Shown here one piece after another: positions 60,838-64,000 of a DNA stretch of 64,000 bases. The stretch is from Letharia columbiana (taxonomy: Eukaryota > Ascomycota > Lecanoromycetes > Lecanorales > Parmeliaceae), in the NCBI RefSeq assembly GCF_014066305.1, contig NW_023501037.1:186001-250000 (forward strand), written 5' to 3'. A model generated the notes under the pieces. That model was given only the letters and a program-made list of their open reading frames with translations. It was not told the origin of the DNA and made no database searches. Each line of letters starts with the position of its first letter. Position 1 is the first letter of the stretch. The position numbers and the translations under genes were made by a program.

Positions 60838-62588
60838 TCTTACCCAATTCTCGCTCGTGCGCAGTGTGTCTCAATTGAGATCCTGCAAGGTGTTTGGCTC
60901 GATCGTAGACGCGGGAACACCGTGCATCTCAAGTACTTGCGAGACTATGGAAAGACGACAAGGCTGACCTACAATTCTATTTTTGGTCGTTGTTATTGAT
61001 ACTTATCTTTAGAATGACAAAGAAATGCGTTAATGGCAGAGTGCTGCACAATGATCGGTCAATCGGGAAGACTGAGCCTTTCAGACGGGAACAAAGGGGA
61101 TGGAACGTGCACCTTCCACTGGCGTAATGTGGGCAGCATCTAGTGCTTCGTTCGATCGCTCCGTCCTCCCTGAGTATATGACAAGCAGAACTCCGTGTTT
61201 CGCACAGTCTTTGGTGTTTGAAAAGCGAGAATTGGGTAGAATTTTTAGAAAATGAAATGCCAGGAGTCGCCCAATAAGGATTAGTGCTTCGAGTGCGTAA
61301 GAAAGAACCCCGAGGAGCGAAGTGGGAGGTAGTATCGGAGACTTTCATTGATATGATCCCTGTCTAACGGTAGACAAGGAAGTGGTATCCTGTTTCTTGC
61401 TGTTGGACCACGTTCACGCTAGTATGATTGAAGATTGGAGCATTAAAGTAGGCTTATTGAATTTACCAGCAAGTCTGAGCTCGGTGGGATGCAGCACCTC
61501 CAAGCATATAGAGAGGCTGCGTCAAATGTCCTGTGACTGATTCAGACGGCTCCTTGTGTGGTCGACTTCCGTACACAGACTTCCAAAACTTTTGACAACT
61601 CATATGTAAATTGAGCAGCACAATAAAATGAAAGGATGCCATAACGCCGAGATACATTTAATTGCCCGAGCCCGCTGCCTGTTATTTGTTGGGACGTTGA
61701 TGCCTAGATCGAATTACCGAGGCAGAGTACTCCGCGATGTCTTTCAAGGACTATACTTTATTCAGGGTGTTACTTGGCAGGCTGACAGCGGCTTGCTAAG
61801 ACAAGAAAGAGTGTTACAAGGTTCTGCAGACCGAGGGAGGGACGTAACAAGACATACTTGGACATCAATGCTCATGGTTGGGAGCTGGTTACATGATGCC
61901 CCCACCTCTGTATAACTCAGCAATACATGTTCGGAGTCCAACGGTGGTTGAGCTTCTTGTTATTGGTTCTTGGATTATTCCTATAGGCGGATTGTGGATT
62001 TGTTGCTCCTTTCCACCAGAATTTCGTGTACAACTCTTATCGCCTTATGGAAGCGGGCGATTGGTGGGGCGGCTAAATGACATCAGCGATGAACCCTATC
62101 TCAATGCAAGGCCAAGCGCGCTGTCCCTGACTTTAGCGCAGTCCCCAAGATTCCCAACAGCTTCAGCCCTACAATATCCCAACCGATCTAAAGAAAATCG
62201 TTGAAAAGCCTCATGATTGGGTGGAGCATTCGATCCTGACACCCTTTTTCCCTACCATGATCCATTATGTCCCACTCATCGGACACCACCAACAATTTAA
62301 TTAAGCCTCCAGCTGAGGTAAACATTAGGACTGACCACTCACATCATCGCTGAACTCTCCGGCGATTATCGGCAAATTAATCATACCATGCCCGTTGGGT
62401 TTCGCCGCAAAATTCTATTAGCTCACCACATTTAATCCTCAACTCACCACTCTCTTCTCCCAACTTTGTCTTCGCCCACATCACTCTTCATAAACAACAC
62501 TTTGCCCTCACTTCACATTTGTTCGAAGCCTACGAAAGACCCCGTTTCTACACATATCCTCCTACATACCTCGAGGACTGCACACACT
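60838..62588. promoter_or_regulatory. Divergent intergenic region, kinase and desaturase promoters
   Basis: 1.75 kb between two divergently transcribed genes. No convincing ORF. The last ~150 bases before the desaturase ATG (about 62430-62585) are strongly pyrimidine-rich (CTCTTCTCCCAAC and similar), as in many highly expressed fungal promoters and 5' UTRs. No TATA box or specific factor site can be assigned with confidence. Confidence 0.4.
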
Positions 62589-64000
62589 ATGCCGTCTTCC
62601 CAGCCGGCCGCAGGCCACTTAGCCGTAAAGCCTGAATACTTGTCATCCCAGCCATCATCAGCAGCGAAGAAATCGGAGCCAAATCGGTCACAGTCATATC
62701 GACCGAACAAGTCTCACATCACAGACAGTCCCATCACGAAAGGTTAGTCTTCTCATATTCACGGTCTTTGCTGCCGCAAGCTGACAATCAAACTCAGCCA
62801 ACTGGTATAAGCATGTCAACTGGCTCAATGTATACTTGATCATTGGGATCCCGCTCATCGGCTGCATCACCGCCTTCTGGACACCTTTACATTGGCAAAC
62901 CGCCATCTGGAGTGTCATCTACTACTTCGCCACGGGACTGGGAATCACTGCTGGCTACCATAGGCTATGTGCGTGTAGACTCATTGACAATGTACTGGCC
63001 ATATTACTGACCTGTTTCAGGGGCCCATACTTCGTACTCGGCCACTCTGCCGCTGAGAATATTCCTTGCTGCTGTTGGCGGAGGAGCTGTGGAGGGATCG
63101 GTACGCTGGTGTCAGTAAACTCCATGCAGCATTCATATTTCAACGAGCAGCAGGACGCTGACGAAATTTTAGGGGCCCGTGACCACCGCGCACATCACCG
63201 CTACACCGACACTGACAAAGACCCTTATTCCGTGAGGAAGGGACTGCTCTACAGCCACTTCGGCTGGATGCTGATGAAGCAAAACCCAAAGCGAATTGGC
63301 CGCACCGACATCAGCGATCTGAACGAAGACCCAGTCGTCGTCTGGCAACACAAGAACTATCTCAAGGTTGTCCTCTTTATGGGTCTCGTCTTCCCCATGA
63401 TCGTGGCAGGCCTAGGCTGGGGTGACTGGTTCGGTGGCTTCATCTACGCAGGCATTCTGCGCATCTTTTTCGTCCAGCAAGCCACATTCTGCGTCAATTC
63501 TCTAGCTCATTGGCTTGGTGACCAACCTTTTGATGACCGTAACTCGCCTCGCGACCACGTCATCACAGCTCTTGTAACTCTCGGTGAAGGTTACCACAAC
63601 TTCCACCACGAATTTCCTTCCGACTACCGCAATGCCATCGAGACCTTCCAGTATGACCCTACCAAATGGAGCATCTGGATTTGGAAGCAAATGGGCTTGG
63701 CATACGATCTCAAACAATTCAAGCAGAATGAAATCGAGAAGGGCCGAGTTCAACAACAGCAGAAGAAGCTCGACCAGAAGCGTAGTAAGTTGGACTGGGG
63801 TGTACCTCTCGATGCTTTGCCAGTCATGGAATGGGACGACTTCCAAGACCAGGCAAAGAATGGTCGCGGTCTCATCGCTGTCGCCGGAGTGGTACACGAC
63901 GTCACAGAATTCATCAAGGTTCACCCAGGAGGCAAGGCCATGATCAACAGCGGCATTGGCAAGGATGCCACCGCTATGTTTAACGGAGGTGTCTATATGC
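62589..64000 (+). CDS. OLE1: Delta-9 stearoyl-CoA desaturase (OLE1-type), 3' end beyond window
   Basis: Introduces the cis-delta-9 double bond into palmitoyl- and stearoyl-CoA in the ER membrane. Exons: 62589-62742, 62798-62968, 63021-63110 and 63173 onward; introns of 55, 52 and 62 bp, all in frame, with CTGAC-like branch sites. All histidine boxes that bind the di-iron centre are present: HRLWAH (across intron 2), HRAHHR (just after intron 3), LAHWLG and [12 protein letters not shown]. Membrane helices flank them. At the end of the window a cytochrome b5 domain begins ([18 protein letters not shown], heme-ligand His in HPGG), as in fungal OLE1, where the fused b5 passes electrons to the desaturase. 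414 codons are visible; the rest of the b5 domain is cut off. Appears intact. Confidence 0.93.

Noticed and set aside
32100..64000. Secondary-metabolite gene cluster (P450, GMC oxidoreductase, kinase, receptors)
   Set aside because: The P450 and GMC genes are both broken, they are 15 kb apart, and there is no backbone synthase, transporter or pathway regulator.

Overview
This window looks like nuclear DNA of a filamentous ascomycete (Pezizomycotina, probably a Dothideomycete-like fungus). Introns are short (50-90 bp) with GT..AG ends and CTGAC/CTAAC-like branch sites. Gene families are typically fungal: two Pth11/rhodopsin-domain membrane proteins, a CYP52-type P450, a GMC oxidoreductase, and an OLE1-type desaturase carrying a C-terminal cytochrome b5 domain. 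Long stretches are almost pure A/T, and old transposon motifs in them are changed only by C-to-T and G-to-A transitions, the signature of repeat-induced point mutation (RIP).

Layout. 1-32,100 is a RIP-degraded transposon nest. A minus-strand LINE (endonuclease GDFN motif, RT motif) is split by a Ty3/gypsy chromovirus (5563-12677), whose 275-bp LTRs are flanked by TTAAT. A second copy of the same chromovirus (13227-30749, flanked by AGAAG) is itself interrupted by about 12 kb of unidentified repeats, including a 2.1-kb direct duplication and a 91-bp tandem array. 32,100-49,500 has normal composition and is gene-poor. It holds a 76-bp tandem duplication, a possible small membrane-protein gene, a hAT-like MITE (34740-35113), a TIR element with TA target site (35468-36544), an intact minus-strand Pth11-like gene (36652-38003), a wrecked GMC oxidoreductase (39771-41800), a small CxxC zinc-finger-like gene (42657-42911), a second intact Pth11-like gene (45785-47087), a broken secreted-protein gene (47627-48500) and a piggyBac-type transposase relic (48504-49500). 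49,500-56,645 is a second AT-rich block with a degenerate plus-strand gypsy element.

This block ends abruptly inside a P450 gene that has lost its N-terminus (56648-57869) but keeps every downstream exon and intron intact. A five-exon protein kinase (58902-60837, minus) and the delta-9 fatty acid desaturase (62589 to window end) return the sequence to ordinary euchromatin.

The functional genes do not form an operon-like or obvious biosynthetic unit. The coherent story is a transposon/RIP compartment encroaching on host genes: several genes next to the AT-rich blocks are truncated, frameshifted or carry C-to-T stop codons, while those farther away are intact. Exon models were derived by eye from splice signals and frame, so individual junctions may be off. 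No sequence search was possible.
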